The translations under genes were made by a program, and so were the position numbers. 64,000 nt of DNA from positions 62,001 through 126,000 of the forward strand of contig CAZJTZ010000003.1 of assembly GCA_964549105.1 (NCBI GenBank), written 5' to 3'. Every line of letters starts with the position of its first letter. The stretch's first letter is position 1. This DNA is from Hydrogenedens sp964549105 (GTDB taxonomy: Bacteria; Hydrogenedentota; Hydrogenedentia; Hydrogenedentales; Hydrogenedentaceae). Shown piece by piece: positions 1 through 9,256 of this stretch. A model generated the notes under the pieces. It searched no databases, was not told the DNA's origin, and saw only the letters and a program-made list of their open reading frames with translations.

Positions 1-2
1 TT

Positions 3-830
3 CTTAACCAAATTTCAGAAGAGTTAAAACCCGTCTCTGACAATCCCCATTTCGAAGCAGAATTACTTACTGCCCATGTATTAAAAATAAGCAGAGCAGA
101 ATTATTGAGTAAGGTAAAAGAAAATCTAGAACCGTCCTCAGAACTATATCAATATGTAGATAGAAGAAAAAAACACGAACCTATCGCATATATACTTGGC
201 TATACAGAATTCTTTGGACTCAAAATACAGACCAGACCCCCAATCTTTATCCCACGACCTGAAACAGAATTACTTGTTGAAGAATCACTAAATATAATAG
301 AAAACTCACAAAATAACAAGGTTAAAGTTTTAGAACTATGCACAGGTACGGGTTGTATATCAATAGCCATCTGTCTCAATGTAAATAAAACTATTGATTG
401 CACAGCCATTGATTTAAGTAAAGATGCGATTTCTCTTGCACAGGAAAATGCAAACCAAAACAATGCCAAAATTCAATTTATAATAGGCAATTTATTCCAA
501 CCTCTTTCAAATATCGAAAAATATGACCTTATTGTGGCAAATCCACCATATATTTCAGAAAACGACCGAGACAGATTACCATCAATCGTAAAAGACTATG
601 AAGACTCATTGGCACTTTTTTCTAAAAATGACGGTTTAGATACAATCCAAAAAATATCACAACAAGCAAGGCAATACTTAAAAGAAGGTGGCTGGCTACT
701 CCTTGAAATTGGTGATAACCAAAAAGAGCAAGTTGAACAAATATTCAAAAAAAATGGATATAATAACATAGAAATATTGCCCGACTTACAAACCTTACCT
801 CGTGCCGTTAAAGGAAAATGGAATGGTTGA
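3..830 (+). CDS. prmC: Release factor glutamine methyltransferase PrmC (5'-truncated by window edge)
   Basis: PrmC N5-methylates the glutamine of the GGQ motif in peptide chain release factors, using S-adenosylmethionine. The open frame has no stop back to base 3. Those upstream codons (LNQISEELKPVSDNPHFEAE, then LLTAHVL) match the helical N-terminal domain of the HemK/PrmC family, so the gene starts outside the window and the TTG at 105 is internal. The core shows the family hallmark NPPY (IVANPPYIS), the PRPETE motif ahead of the methyltransferase fold, and a SAM-binding loop (ELCTGTGCISI). The visible part is 275 residues, close to full length. prmC usually follows prfA, so prfA may lie just upstream. 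radC follows after 21 bases. Confidence 0.93.
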   Translation, partial: LNQISEELKPVSDNPHFEAELLTAHVLKISRAELLSKVKENLEPSSELYQYVDRRKKHEPIAYILGYTEFFGLKIQTRPPIFIPRPETELLVEESLNIIENSQNNKVKVLELCTGTGCISIAICLNVNKTIDCTAIDLSKDAISLAQENANQNNAKIQFIIGNLFQPLSNIEKYDLIVANPPYISENDRDRLPSIVKDYEDSLALFSKNDGLDTIQKISQQARQYLKEGGWLLLEIGDNQKEQVEQIFKKNGYNNIEILPDLQTLPRAVKGKWNG

Positions 831-851
831 GTCAGATTAAGGGAAACTGAT

Positions 852-1547
852 ATGGAAACATTTCAATACAACAGAACTATACGCGAGATGCCGTTAGATG
901 ATAGACCTCGCGAAAGATTAGAGCAGTTAGGTCCTGAAGCACTCCGAGATGCTGAACTTATTGCTGTCCTATTTCGAACAGGAACAAAAGAAAAAAGTGC
1001 AGTTGGATTAGCCGAGGATGTATTAAAAAAATTTGAGAATCTCCGTGTCCTCTCACAGGCAAGTATAGAAGAAATTCAAAAAGTAAAAGGTGTGGGTAGA
1101 GTCAAGGCAATAGAATTGAAAGCCGCTTTAGAATTAGGGAAAAGGCTGGTTAAACACCAGAGAGAACCCATCAAAAAAATTAAAAAACCTGCTGATGTAG
1201 CCGAACTACTGATGAATACCTTCAAAGATTATGAAACAGAATGTTTCACCTGTATTCTGTTAAATATAAAAAATGATGTTATCAAAATAGAAAAAATATC
1301 TCAGGGTGGAATTGATAGCACTGTTGCAAATCCAATGGATGTGTTTAGACTTGCAGTTCGTATCAGTGCCCCAAATATCATTATTACTCACAATCATCCA
1401 TCAGGCGACCCTGAACCCAGCCAAAACGATATTGAAATTACAAAACAACTCAAAGAAGCAGGAAATATTATCGGCATTCAACTCCTTGACCATATAATAT
1501 TTGGTGATGGAAAATATGTTAGCCTAAAAGAAAGGGGATTATTTTGA
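852..1547 (+). CDS. radC: RadC family JAB/MPN domain protein
   Basis: A 231-residue protein of the RadC/UPF0758 family. The N-terminal half has a helix-hairpin-helix-like segment (VKGVGRVKAIELKAA, about residues 78-92). The C-terminal half is a JAMM metalloprotease-like domain with H180, H182, S190 and D193 in the pattern HNHPSGDPEPSQND. Despite the name, a DNA-repair role is not established, and some members are linked to mobile DNA. Here it sits in a housekeeping operon, so a mobile-element role is unlikely. A purine-rich AGGGAAACTG lies before the ATG. Its TGA stop overlaps the TTG start of the next gene in the sequence TTGA, indicating translational coupling. Confidence 0.92.
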   Translation: METFQYNRTIREMPLDDRPRERLEQLGPEALRDAELIAVLFRTGTKEKSAVGLAEDVLKKFENLRVLSQASIEEIQKVKGVGRVKAIELKAALELGKRLVKHQREPIKKIKKPADVAELLMNTFKDYETECFTCILLNIKNDVIKIEKISQGGIDSTVANPMDVFRLAVRISAPNIIITHNHPSGDPEPSQNDIEITKQLKEAGNIIGIQLLDHIIFGDGKYVSLKERGLF

Positions 1548-2218
1548 AAAACAATCTGATTAACGCATGGATTATCGGAGCAAAATATTACATACCTTGC
1601 CTTATCATAAGCATATTACTTTTATATATAGGTTTTTCATATTACAAGCCATTAATACCTATTGGCGTAGCACTACTTATCCTTTCTTTATTTGTTATAT
1701 CTTTCTTCAGAGATTTTCCAAGGAATATTACAGCCACCAGTGATGAAATTGTTTCACCCGCAGATGGGACTATTGTTGAAATTGGAGAAATTGAAAAAAC
1801 AGAATATTACAATGGAAAATGTTTAAGGGTATCTATATTTATGTCAATCTTTAATGCCCATGTAAACCGTTCTCCCTACGATGGAGTTATAAAAAAGATT
1901 GTCTACAAAAGAGGACAATACATGAATGCAATGAAGAGTGAGTCAAGTGAGTTTAATGAATCAAATGCAATTTTTATAGAAACTGAAAAAGGGGATATGA
2001 CTGTCCGACAAATTGCAGGTGCCATTGCACGCCGAATTGTATGTCCGGTCAAAGAAGGGACATTTCTCAAAAAAGGTGAGAAATTTGGTATGATTAAATT
2101 TGGCTCTCGTGTGGAGTTATATCTACCAACCGATGTAAAATTATATATAAAGATGAACGAAAAGGTTTATGCAGGTTCATCAATAATTGGAAAGATAGAA
2201 AAAAATGTTAGCCAATAG
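1544..2218 (+). CDS. psd: Phosphatidylserine decarboxylase proenzyme (short, archaeal-type)
   Basis: Decarboxylates phosphatidylserine to phosphatidylethanolamine at the membrane. The protein has 224 residues, the length of the short PSD form. Two hydrophobic segments (about 15-55) precede the catalytic domain. SPADG (71-75) and FNAHVNRSP (103-111) are family motifs. The self-cleavage site that makes the pyruvoyl group is the Gly-Ser of KFGSRVELYLP (G187-S188). It starts with TTG overlapping the radC stop and overlaps pssA by 14 bases, so synthase and decarboxylase are translated together, as expected for consecutive steps of PE synthesis. Confidence 0.93.
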   Translation: MKNNLINAWIIGAKYYIPCLIISILLLYIGFSYYKPLIPIGVALLILSLFVISFFRDFPRNITATSDEIVSPADGTIVEIGEIEKTEYYNGKCLRVSIFMSIFNAHVNRSPYDGVIKKIVYKRGQYMNAMKSESSEFNESNAIFIETEKGDMTVRQIAGAIARRIVCPVKEGTFLKKGEKFGMIKFGSRVELYLPTDVKLYIKMNEKVYAGSSIIGKIEKNVSQ

Positions 2219-3095
2219 AAGAAAAAAACAAAAAAACGGCATAAAAACAAATAAAAAAAGACCTATAAATGTATTAGCAAGCCTATTTACAACCATCAGT
2301 CTTTACTTAGGGATAGCAAGTATTTTCGCAAGCATTGGTTCCGAATTTGATAAAGCCGCATACTTTATCTTATTGGCTATTATCTTTGATTCTTTAGACG
2401 GAACCATTGCAAGAATGACACATAGCATTTCCGAATTTGGTAAGCAATATGATAGCCTGAGTGATTTAGTAACCTTTGGGGTAGCACCGGCAATTTTAAT
2501 GTTTATGGTATATCTACCTCTACCTCTTGAAGGTCTTCACTTGCCTATAATACCTTCAGAAGCAGAATCTATCATTGGTAAGACAGGCTCGTATATGGCA
2601 ATTATATATATAATTTGTGCCGCACTACGACTCGCAAGATTCAATACTTATGAAGTAGAAAAAAGAGATTCATTTAGAGGTTTACCTTCGCCTGCTGCGG
2701 GTGGAACACTGGCTTCTTTTGTGCTATTCCTGGATTATTTTGAACCCCGTTTAGAACTTCACACATTAGGTCCTCTGGCTTTTTATGCTTTAGGTCCTGT
2801 AACAGTTATCCTTGCCCTGTTAATGGTTAGTTCTGTTAGATACCCCAAGGATAGATTGAAATATTTTGTTTTTGCACCTAAATCTGCCTTCCTTACCCTT
2901 GCCATTGCAGCTTTCATAATAGCCATTATCCATTATGCAATGACCACTTCCATAGCCATTGTCCTATTTCCTATTATGCTTACTTATGTCGGATTCGGAC
3001 TTGGTGATACTTTATATCAGTATCTTTCCACAACTACCGATAAAGAAAAAGAAAACCTAAAAGTTGCAAAAGAACCCCTTCCCAAAAATTTATAA
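2205..3095 (+). CDS. pssA: CDP-diacylglycerol--serine O-phosphatidyltransferase
   Basis: Makes phosphatidylserine from CDP-diacylglycerol and serine, the substrate for the adjacent Psd. It carries the complete CDP-alcohol phosphotransferase signature D-x2-DG-x2-AR-x8-G-x3-D-x3-D at residues 62-86 (starting DSLDGTIAR, ending DSLSD). Several membrane helices follow, and a basic N-terminus (RRKKQK) precedes the first one. The 296-residue length is slightly longer than the typical 230-270 because of a C-terminal tail after the last helix (TTTDKEKENLKVAKE). The start overlaps the psd 3' end by 14 bases. Confidence 0.94.
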   Translation: MLANRRKKQKNGIKTNKKRPINVLASLFTTISLYLGIASIFASIGSEFDKAAYFILLAIIFDSLDGTIARMTHSISEFGKQYDSLSDLVTFGVAPAILMFMVYLPLPLEGLHLPIIPSEAESIIGKTGSYMAIIYIICAALRLARFNTYEVEKRDSFRGLPSPAAGGTLASFVLFLDYFEPRLELHTLGPLAFYALGPVTVILALLMVSSVRYPKDRLKYFVFAPKSAFLTLAIAAFIIAIIHYAMTTSIAIVLFPIMLTYVGFGLGDTLYQYLSTTTDKEKENLKVAKEPLPKNL

Positions 3096-3130
3096 TGCCT
3101 TTCAATTGTTATTAAGATGAAGGATTTAAG

Positions 3131-4099
3131 ATGGATATAATGATGTTTTTTAAACCTTATAAGTATAAATCCTTTATTTTTCGTTTATTTGAAATTTTTC
3201 TCGGCTTACTCTTTATAACATCAGCAATATTAAAGATAGTCGAAATCAATCGTTTTTGTATCCAGATATATGCTTATGGAGTTATTACTCAAAAGGAACT
3301 TCTTCCCTGGATAGCTACTTTAACAATACTTATCGAAATTTCCCTGGGCTTGCTTTTTCTCCTGTCCTATCCCTATCGCAAACTTACTCTATGGTTTAAT
3401 TTAATATTACTTGTCACTTTTACAGGGTTAATAATTTACGGTTGGTTATTCAACAACTTAAAAGACTGTGGCTGCTTTGGAAAAATTGAAATGGGACCTG
3501 TGGAATCAATTGTCAAAAATTTAGTTCTTATCCTCATCACTGTGTTTTGTCTGTTCGGTTTGCAAATAATTAAAATCAAAATAGACATTAAGCATATTTT
3601 GCGATTCTATCTTCCCCTTATTATTGTATTATGTGTTACATTGTTTTTTTGTATTTATCAATTACAACAAGAGCAAATCTCTACCCACGATTCTTCATCA
3701 AAAGAAACAAGTGTATATGCTACTATGGATATTGAGATTGACGGAAAAAAATACGATTTAAGTAAAGGTGAATATCTTATTGCTTTATTCAGTTTCGGCT
3801 GCGAACACTGTGCCGATGAAGCACCTAAAATAAACAAATATATGTTTCTTAATGCTCTTCCACCAGTGATAGCCTTATGCCTTGAAGAATCACAAGAGGA
3901 AAAGGAAGATTTCACAAGTAAAGTTCAGCCTTTATTTCCTATTTATTCACTTGGGAATAAAGCCCGACTTTTCTTCAGCCTCATAGATAAAGAACCGCCA
4001 CGATTAATTTACTTAAAAGATGGAAAAATAATTAAATATTGGGATTATACCCTTCCAACCCCTGAAGAAATACTTAGCGAATTACAAAAATTGAGATAA
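3131..4099 (+). CDS. MauE/DoxX-like membrane protein with C-terminal thioredoxin-like CxxC domain
   Basis: A 322-residue inner-membrane protein. The first part resembles the MauE/DoxX four-helix module: hydrophobic segments at about 17-36, 60-80, 88-107 and 126-146, plus the characteristic DCGCFG (C113, C115). A fifth hydrophobic segment (158-176) leads into an extracytoplasmic domain with FGCEHCADE (C224-x2-C227), a thioredoxin-type redox motif. The layout suggests electron transfer from the membrane quinone or thiol pool to a periplasmic disulfide domain. The partner is unknown. AAGGA about seven bases before the ATG supports this start. The gene is the last of the prmC operon. Confidence 0.72.
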   Translation: MDIMMFFKPYKYKSFIFRLFEIFLGLLFITSAILKIVEINRFCIQIYAYGVITQKELLPWIATLTILIEISLGLLFLLSYPYRKLTLWFNLILLVTFTGLIIYGWLFNNLKDCGCFGKIEMGPVESIVKNLVLILITVFCLFGLQIIKIKIDIKHILRFYLPLIIVLCVTLFFCIYQLQQEQISTHDSSSKETSVYATMDIEIDGKKYDLSKGEYLIALFSFGCEHCADEAPKINKYMFLNALPPVIALCLEESQEEKEDFTSKVQPLFPIYSLGNKARLFFSLIDKEPPRLIYLKDGKIIKYWDYTLPTPEEILSELQKLR

Positions 4100-4190
4100 A
4101 AGAATGTTTATTCTTCTGAATAATAAAGTGCAAAAAACTTAAAGTTTTTGAAAAGAATAAATAGATTAGGATATGATAATACCCATATCT

Positions 4191-4200
4191 TGTATATAAT
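4191..4200 (+). promoter_or_regulatory. Putative extended -10 promoter for the ABC transporter operon
   Basis: TGTATATAAT is a consensus -10 (TATAAT at 4195-4200) with a TG three bases upstream. No good -35 is visible at the right spacing. It lies 63-72 bases before the ATG at 4263 in the only sizeable gap in this run of genes. Confidence 0.4.
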
Positions 4201-4262
4201 CTTATAGTTGTCTTGTTCTTTTGCTCATATTGAATATCAACATTAAAGGTTTATTCTCTTAT

Positions 4263-5240
4263 ATGTCCAATAACACTTATGACTATGTAATCCAGACAAA
4301 AAAATTATCAAAAATCTACGATACCGGTTTCCGAGGGGAGCAAGTCCATGCTTTGAAAAACTTAGACCTCGATGTATTCCCGTCTGAAATTTTCGGTTAT
4401 CTTGGCCCTAACGGTTCAGGTAAAACCACTACCATAAAATTGCTATTAGAACTGATTTTCCCTACCTCCGGTCAAATAAAAATCATGGGGAGAACAGATA
4501 TTTCTTCCGCTTATGTAAAAAGGAATATCGGGTACCTCCCTGAAGGTTCTTATTACCCGGACTTCTTAAAAGGGGAGGAGATGCTCAAGTTTTATGGCCA
4601 ATTATATGGTCTTACAGGAAAAGAACTATATAAGAGGATTGACGAAGTATTAGAACTTGTCGGCATGGCACATGCCCGTAAAAGAATGCTAAAAGGCTAC
4701 TCCAAAGGTATGCGTCAGAGAATTGGACTTGCTCAAGCATTGATAAGCGACCCACAAATATTAATTCTAGATGAACCTACTACAGGATTAGACCCCATAG
4801 CAAGGAAAGAGATACGCGATATTCTTTCACGACTTAGAGATGAAGGGAAAACCCTATTCATTTCAAGTCATGAATTATTAGAGGTCGAGATGATTTCAAA
4901 CCGTGTAGGTATTATATATGAAGGCAACTTGCTTGTCTCGGGCACATTGGACGAATTATTAACCTCAAAAGACCGTATCATAGAATTTGCCAATGCTACC
5001 GATAGAGAAGCACAGGAGATAAAAGACAAAGGCGTGGAAATTGTAGACCAGATAAAAGACAAAGTCTATCTTAAGGCTCGTGACGACCAAGAACTATTTG
5101 TCGCAATTGAAATTGGGAAATCCGTAGGCTTACATCTGGTAAGTATAACCCCTAAAAGAGAAGCCCTCGAAGAACTTTTTATTCGTGTTATTAGTTCAGC
5201 AAAAATAAAACGGAGCAAAAAAGATGAAGACGCTGCTTGA
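4263..5240 (+). CDS. ABC transporter ATP-binding protein
   Basis: Nucleotide-binding subunit, 325 residues, of an ABC-2 type exporter. It shows Walker A (GPNGSGKTT), Q-loop region, signature (YSKGMRQRIGLAQAL), Walker B (ILILDEPTTGLDP) and H-loop (SSHE). About 100 residues follow the ATPase core, as in NatA/CcmA-like exporters. I chose the ATG at 4263 rather than the TTG at 4221: homologues begin near TYDYVIQTKKLSKIY, and the putative promoter would leave almost no leader for the TTG. The C-terminus overlaps the permease gene by 17 bases. Substrate cannot be told from sequence. Confidence 0.9.
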   Translation: MSNNTYDYVIQTKKLSKIYDTGFRGEQVHALKNLDLDVFPSEIFGYLGPNGSGKTTTIKLLLELIFPTSGQIKIMGRTDISSAYVKRNIGYLPEGSYYPDFLKGEEMLKFYGQLYGLTGKELYKRIDEVLELVGMAHARKRMLKGYSKGMRQRIGLAQALISDPQILILDEPTTGLDPIARKEIRDILSRLRDEGKTLFISSHELLEVEMISNRVGIIYEGNLLVSGTLDELLTSKDRIIEFANATDREAQEIKDKGVEIVDQIKDKVYLKARDDQELFVAIEIGKSVGLHLVSITPKREALEELFIRVISSAKIKRSKKDEDAA

Positions 5241-6066
5241 TTCAATAAAAGGACCCTGGTTCATAGCCGTTTACACATGGAGAGAAGGCTTGCGAAGAAA
5301 AACATTGGTTGGCTTTCTTATTTTAAGTCTGCTCGTTATTTTTGGAGCAACCTTCATGACTTCCTTTATCAATCAAGCCACTGTCGGCGATGTTACCACC
5401 GATATGTCCCTACGATTAATTAAAGATATATGTGTGACAGCAATAACCCTCTTTGGAGTATTAATCACTATTTTTATATCCGCATCCGTAGTTCCATCCG
5501 AAGTCGAAAATCATGTGATATACACCGTCCTATCGAAACCTGTCCGCAGGTATCAATACCTTTTCGGTAAATTTTTGGGTGTCCAATTAATTATTATCAT
5601 GAACCTTTGTCTAATGGGTGGACTTTTCTTTATTGCTCTGTATATCAAACAACGAATATTACCCACCTTACTTTTGTGGTCTGTATTCCTGACCTACTTC
5701 GAATTTTTAATTGTTTCTGCATTAACCTTTGCCGTTGCCTGTGCTTCAAGTTCTTCCGTCCTTCCCACTATTGCAGGGCTATTTATTTATATAACAGGCA
5801 GCCTTACGGAATACCTTAAAGATGTATATAATCGTTCAGGACAAACAGGGGAATGGTTCGATTCTTTAATAGGTTATATCGCTTATATATTGTGGAATGT
5901 TTTGCCCAATTTGCAAAGATTTAGTCTAAAAACAAAAATTTTAGAACTACAACCCAATGACCCACCTACCGATGTCCTGATTCCTCAATTAGTTCTTTAT
6001 GGACTTATCTATGCTGTATGTGGATACATCCTTGCATATTGGATTTTCAGAAAGAGAGAAGTATAA
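5224..6066 (+). CDS. ABC-2 type transporter permease
   Basis: A 280-residue membrane subunit with about six hydrophobic segments, matching the ABC-2/NosY-GldF-like permease family. The conserved loop after the second segment (VVPSEVENHVIYTVLSKPVRR) is typical of this family, where it contacts the ATPase. It overlaps the ATPase gene by 17 bases and is followed after seven bases by a TPR protein, so the three genes are probably one functional unit. The substrate is unknown. Confidence 0.85.
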   Translation: MKTLLDSIKGPWFIAVYTWREGLRRKTLVGFLILSLLVIFGATFMTSFINQATVGDVTTDMSLRLIKDICVTAITLFGVLITIFISASVVPSEVENHVIYTVLSKPVRRYQYLFGKFLGVQLIIIMNLCLMGGLFFIALYIKQRILPTLLLWSVFLTYFEFLIVSALTFAVACASSSSVLPTIAGLFIYITGSLTEYLKDVYNRSGQTGEWFDSLIGYIAYILWNVLPNLQRFSLKTKILELQPNDPPTDVLIPQLVLYGLIYAVCGYILAYWIFRKREV

Positions 6067-6073
6067 ATAAAAA

Positions 6074-7489
6074 ATGACAAATAAAAAAATTAACATCATA
6101 TTGCTAATTCTTTTTATAGCGTCTGTATTATTGGGCTCTTATCAGGGGAATCGTGTTGAATATTTAAGAGAATGCGAAGCCTTTTATAGATGGCTTCTTG
6201 CCGTAGGCACCCAGGAAAGATTGTTCCAGAGTTCAGAAGGTGAAGAAAAATCCGAAAAATATGTAGACATGAATCTTTTCCAAAAAGTTTCCGAAGTGGC
6301 TATCCCAATATTGAAAGAAAATGAAAAGACAAAAAACCTCATTGATGAAACACTTTCAATAAGTGAAAATTTTGCAAATATAATCGGCGATATTTCCAAT
6401 GACCCGTTTATATGGCAATTATCTACAAGAAAAGAATTTGCAGATTTGAGAAAGGAATTTCTAAAAAATTTAAGAGAGAAAAAGATTCAATATAATAGAG
6501 ATATAACTTATGCCGAGGCACAAGCCAGTGGCGTTAACATTTTTAATCTGTTTTTTGGATTTAGGAAAATTGCTGCAAGTCTAATCTGGTTAGAAGTGGA
6601 TAGATATTGGCACCAGGGATTACTTCACCGAATGGTTCCTTTAATGAGAACCTGTGTGGCATTAGACCCCAATTTCGTTGAAGCCTACCTTATCGGTGCC
6701 TGGCACCTGGCTTATAACGCTACTGCACAACTTCCAGATACTCCACAACATCTAAAAAAATGGAGTCAAAAATATAACGCTTGTGTAGGGGAAAAAGAGT
6801 CTTTTTACTACTTAGCAATAGATTTCTTGAAAAATGGAATTCGTAACAATCCAAGAAATTACAAATTATATTTTGACCTTGGTTTTGCAATTTATAAAAA
6901 TAAAATGAATGATTATTCCAACGCTGTTCGCTATCTAACCGAAGCCGTTCGTGTGCCTCATGAACGCTGGGTAAGAAGACAGTTATATATCTGTCAGGAA
7001 ATGAACGGACAATATGAGGACGCCTTGAAAGGTTGGGAAGATTACAAAACACGGTTTCCGGATAATCCTGTGGCAACTCGTTTCATATTGAGAAATCAAG
7101 GTAAAATTTATGAAATGAAAGCACAAGAGTTATTAAAAGAAGTAGAAAAAATAAATGATGAACAAAGCAGAAATGAAAAGATAAAACAGGCAAACGATTA
7201 TAAAAAGCAAGCAAAAGAAATATGGCTAAAATTAAGCAAGGAAGAAGGTGACCCTTACGGAGATTATCGCCTTTCACTGATGGAGGCTATGGACCTATAC
7301 AATGAGGGGAGATACCTCGAATCTGTCGCCGTATTAGATAAAGCACGATGGGAAAGTCCAGGTAATTTTGATGAAGCCTCTGACTTAATTATCAAAATTA
7401 AACAAGAAGCCAATTTGCCTCTTACTGTGTCAGAAAAGAAAGCAGTCCTCCGAAAAGTAGAAGGCGACCGTTGCCAGGGTATGCCATAA
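6074..7489 (+). CDS. Membrane-anchored TPR-repeat protein
   Basis: A 471-residue protein with one N-terminal hydrophobic anchor (about residues 6-22) and a long extracytoplasmic part. TPR-like helical pairs are visible in the middle, for example around DPNFVEAYLIGAWHLAYNA and NPRNYKLYFDLGFAIYKNK, and again toward the end (YNEGRYLESVAVLDKARWES). A charged helical stretch (about 350-385) is probably a coiled coil. TPR proteins scaffold complexes. Position right after an ABC ATPase and permease suggests it works with that exporter, but this is inference from context only. No enzyme motif is seen. Confidence 0.7.
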   Translation: MTNKKINIILLILFIASVLLGSYQGNRVEYLRECEAFYRWLLAVGTQERLFQSSEGEEKSEKYVDMNLFQKVSEVAIPILKENEKTKNLIDETLSISENFANIIGDISNDPFIWQLSTRKEFADLRKEFLKNLREKKIQYNRDITYAEAQASGVNIFNLFFGFRKIAASLIWLEVDRYWHQGLLHRMVPLMRTCVALDPNFVEAYLIGAWHLAYNATAQLPDTPQHLKKWSQKYNACVGEKESFYYLAIDFLKNGIRNNPRNYKLYFDLGFAIYKNKMNDYSNAVRYLTEAVRVPHERWVRRQLYICQEMNGQYEDALKGWEDYKTRFPDNPVATRFILRNQGKIYEMKAQELLKEVEKINDEQSRNEKIKQANDYKKQAKEIWLKLSKEEGDPYGDYRLSLMEAMDLYNEGRYLESVAVLDKARWESPGNFDEASDLIIKIKQEANLPLTVSEKKAVLRKVEGDRCQGMP

Positions 7490-7526
7490 AAAGTCCCAGC
7501 AACAAGTTAATATAGATAAGGCTACG

Positions 7527-8198
7527 ATGAATTCCAAATATGAAGAAATAAAGAAAAATATAGAACTTATAAAAGAAAAAATAGACCGTGCTAAAGAAAA
7601 AAGTCTTTGCAAAGAACAAGAAGTTACTATTATTGCTGTTACGAAAACGGCACAGATAGAAGACATTCAGATAGCATACAATTTAGGGATACGGCATTTT
7701 GGGGAGAATAGAATCGAGTCTGCCCGTGAAAAAATAATTCACTCTCCCAACGATATACAATGGCATGTAATAGGAACAATACAGAGAAGAAAAATACCTA
7801 CTATTCTGGAACATTGCAAATTTATTGATTCCGTTGATAGATATGAAGTAGCAGAAGCCATACAGAAAAGAGCAATTGAAAAAGGAATAGAAACCCTCCC
7901 AATCCTATTGCAATTGAATATTTCAGGAGAAGAAACAAAACATGGCTTCTCTCCATCAGAATTTGATAGCGTTTATGAAAAAGCCAAAGAATTTAAAAAT
8001 CTGTTTATCCGTGGTCTAATGACAATCGCTCCAATAAATGCAGATGAAAAAGCATTAAGAGAAATATTTAGCACATTAAGAAACATCGCCCAAAAGTATA
8101 ACTTAAAAACCCTGTCAATGGGTATGACAGATGATTTTGAAATAGCCATTGAAGAAGGTGCTACCGAAGTGCGTCTGGGTAGAGCCATTTTTGGATAG
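7527..8198 (+). CDS. yggS: YggS family pyridoxal phosphate homeostasis protein
   Basis: A PLP-binding protein of the alanine-racemase N-terminal fold (PLPBP/YggS) that buffers free pyridoxal phosphate. The PLP lysine lies in IIAVTKTAQ. Other family motifs are GIRHFGENR, WHVIGTIQRRK, LLQLNISGEETKHGF, IRGLMTIAP, LSMGMTDDFEIAIEEGATEV and LGRAIFG. Typical members read MGMSxDxExAI, so the T in place of S is a mild variant. Length (223 residues) is normal. It stands alone between the TPR gene and pheS with short gaps. Confidence 0.93.
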   Translation: MNSKYEEIKKNIELIKEKIDRAKEKSLCKEQEVTIIAVTKTAQIEDIQIAYNLGIRHFGENRIESAREKIIHSPNDIQWHVIGTIQRRKIPTILEHCKFIDSVDRYEVAEAIQKRAIEKGIETLPILLQLNISGEETKHGFSPSEFDSVYEKAKEFKNLFIRGLMTIAPINADEKALREIFSTLRNIAQKYNLKTLSMGMTDDFEIAIEEGATEVRLGRAIFG

Positions 8199-8238
8199 GT
8201 AAAAATAAAACTATAAATATCTTATAGGAATTTATCAA

Positions 8239-9255
8239 ATGATTGCAGAATTGGAAAAAATAAAGGAAATGGCATTACAAAAGATTAAAAGTTCAGAAGC
8301 CATAGATACCCTTGAACAAATTCGCGTTGAATTTCTTGGTAAGAAAGGTAAAATTACTGAAATTCTAAAAAAATTAGGTTCTTTAACACCAGAGGAAAGA
8401 CCCAAAGTTGGTGCTGTTGCCAATGAAATTAAGGAAATTATTACCAACACCATTCAAGAACAACACCAGATTGTTTTGGAAAAAGAATTACAGAAGAAAA
8501 TAGAACAGGAACAGATAGATATCACTCTTCCAGGAAGAACACTGGGTTGTGGACATATACATGTTATTAATCAGGTAATGAATGAAATTGTAGATATTTT
8601 TATACAGATGGGATTTCAAGTAGCAAGGGGTCCAGAGGTTGAAACAGAATATTATAATTTTGAAAGTTTAAACACACCTGAAGACCATCCCGCACGCGAT
8701 ACCCACGATACCTTCTATATAAAACCCGGCATTGTCTTAAGAACCCATACCTCACCTGTGCAAATGAGGGTTATGGAAAAAACAAAACCACCGGTAGCCG
8801 TAGTAGTTCCTGGTAGGGTATACCGTGTGGATAACGACGCAAGCCACAGTCCTATGTTTAACCAGATGGAAGGATTACTGGTAGACGAGGACATTACATT
8901 TACAGACCTAAAAGGGACTTTGATGTATTTTGTCCATAATTTTTTTGGCAAAGATACTGCTGTCCGTTTTCGTCCTCATTATTTTCCATTCACAGAACCA
9001 TCGGCAGAAATGGATATATCCTGCACTGTTTGCAAGGGTAAAGGTTGCCGAGTCTGTAAACATAGTGGGTGGCTCGAAATATTGGGCTGTGGAATGGTTC
9101 ACCCAAAGGTATTGGAATATGCTAAATATGACAATGAAAAATATCAAGGCTATGCCTTCGGTTTTGGAATAGATAGAATGGCTATGCTGAAATATGCCAT
9201 ACCTTCTATCAATTTACTTTTTGAAAATAACCTAAAATTCCTGGAGCAATTCTAA
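8239..9255 (+). CDS. pheS: Phenylalanine--tRNA ligase alpha subunit
   Basis: Catalytic alpha subunit of the heterotetrameric phenylalanyl-tRNA synthetase. The N-terminal coiled-coil arm (about 1-90) is followed by the class II core with motif 2 region (FNQMEGLLVDEDITFTDLKG) and motif 3 (GFGIDRMAMLKY). The 338-residue length is standard. A four-Cys cluster (CTVCKGKGCRVCKHSGW) sits in the spot where many bacterial PheS carry a CxxC-type insertion. pheT starts two bases after the stop, the usual pheST operon. Confidence 0.97.
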   Translation: MIAELEKIKEMALQKIKSSEAIDTLEQIRVEFLGKKGKITEILKKLGSLTPEERPKVGAVANEIKEIITNTIQEQHQIVLEKELQKKIEQEQIDITLPGRTLGCGHIHVINQVMNEIVDIFIQMGFQVARGPEVETEYYNFESLNTPEDHPARDTHDTFYIKPGIVLRTHTSPVQMRVMEKTKPPVAVVVPGRVYRVDNDASHSPMFNQMEGLLVDEDITFTDLKGTLMYFVHNFFGKDTAVRFRPHYFPFTEPSAEMDISCTVCKGKGCRVCKHSGWLEILGCGMVHPKVLEYAKYDNEKYQGYAFGFGIDRMAMLKYAIPSINLLFENNLKFLEQF

Positions 9256-9256
9256 T

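Noticed and set aside
4221..4262. TTG start for the ABC ATPase at 4221
   Set aside because: It adds a hydrophobic leader not found in the family and would leave almost no 5' leader after the putative promoter; the ATG at 4263 fits better.
6720..7076. 118-residue minus-strand open frame inside the TPR gene
   Set aside because: It overlaps a well-supported plus-strand gene, has no recognisable motif and no ribosome site; a shadow frame.
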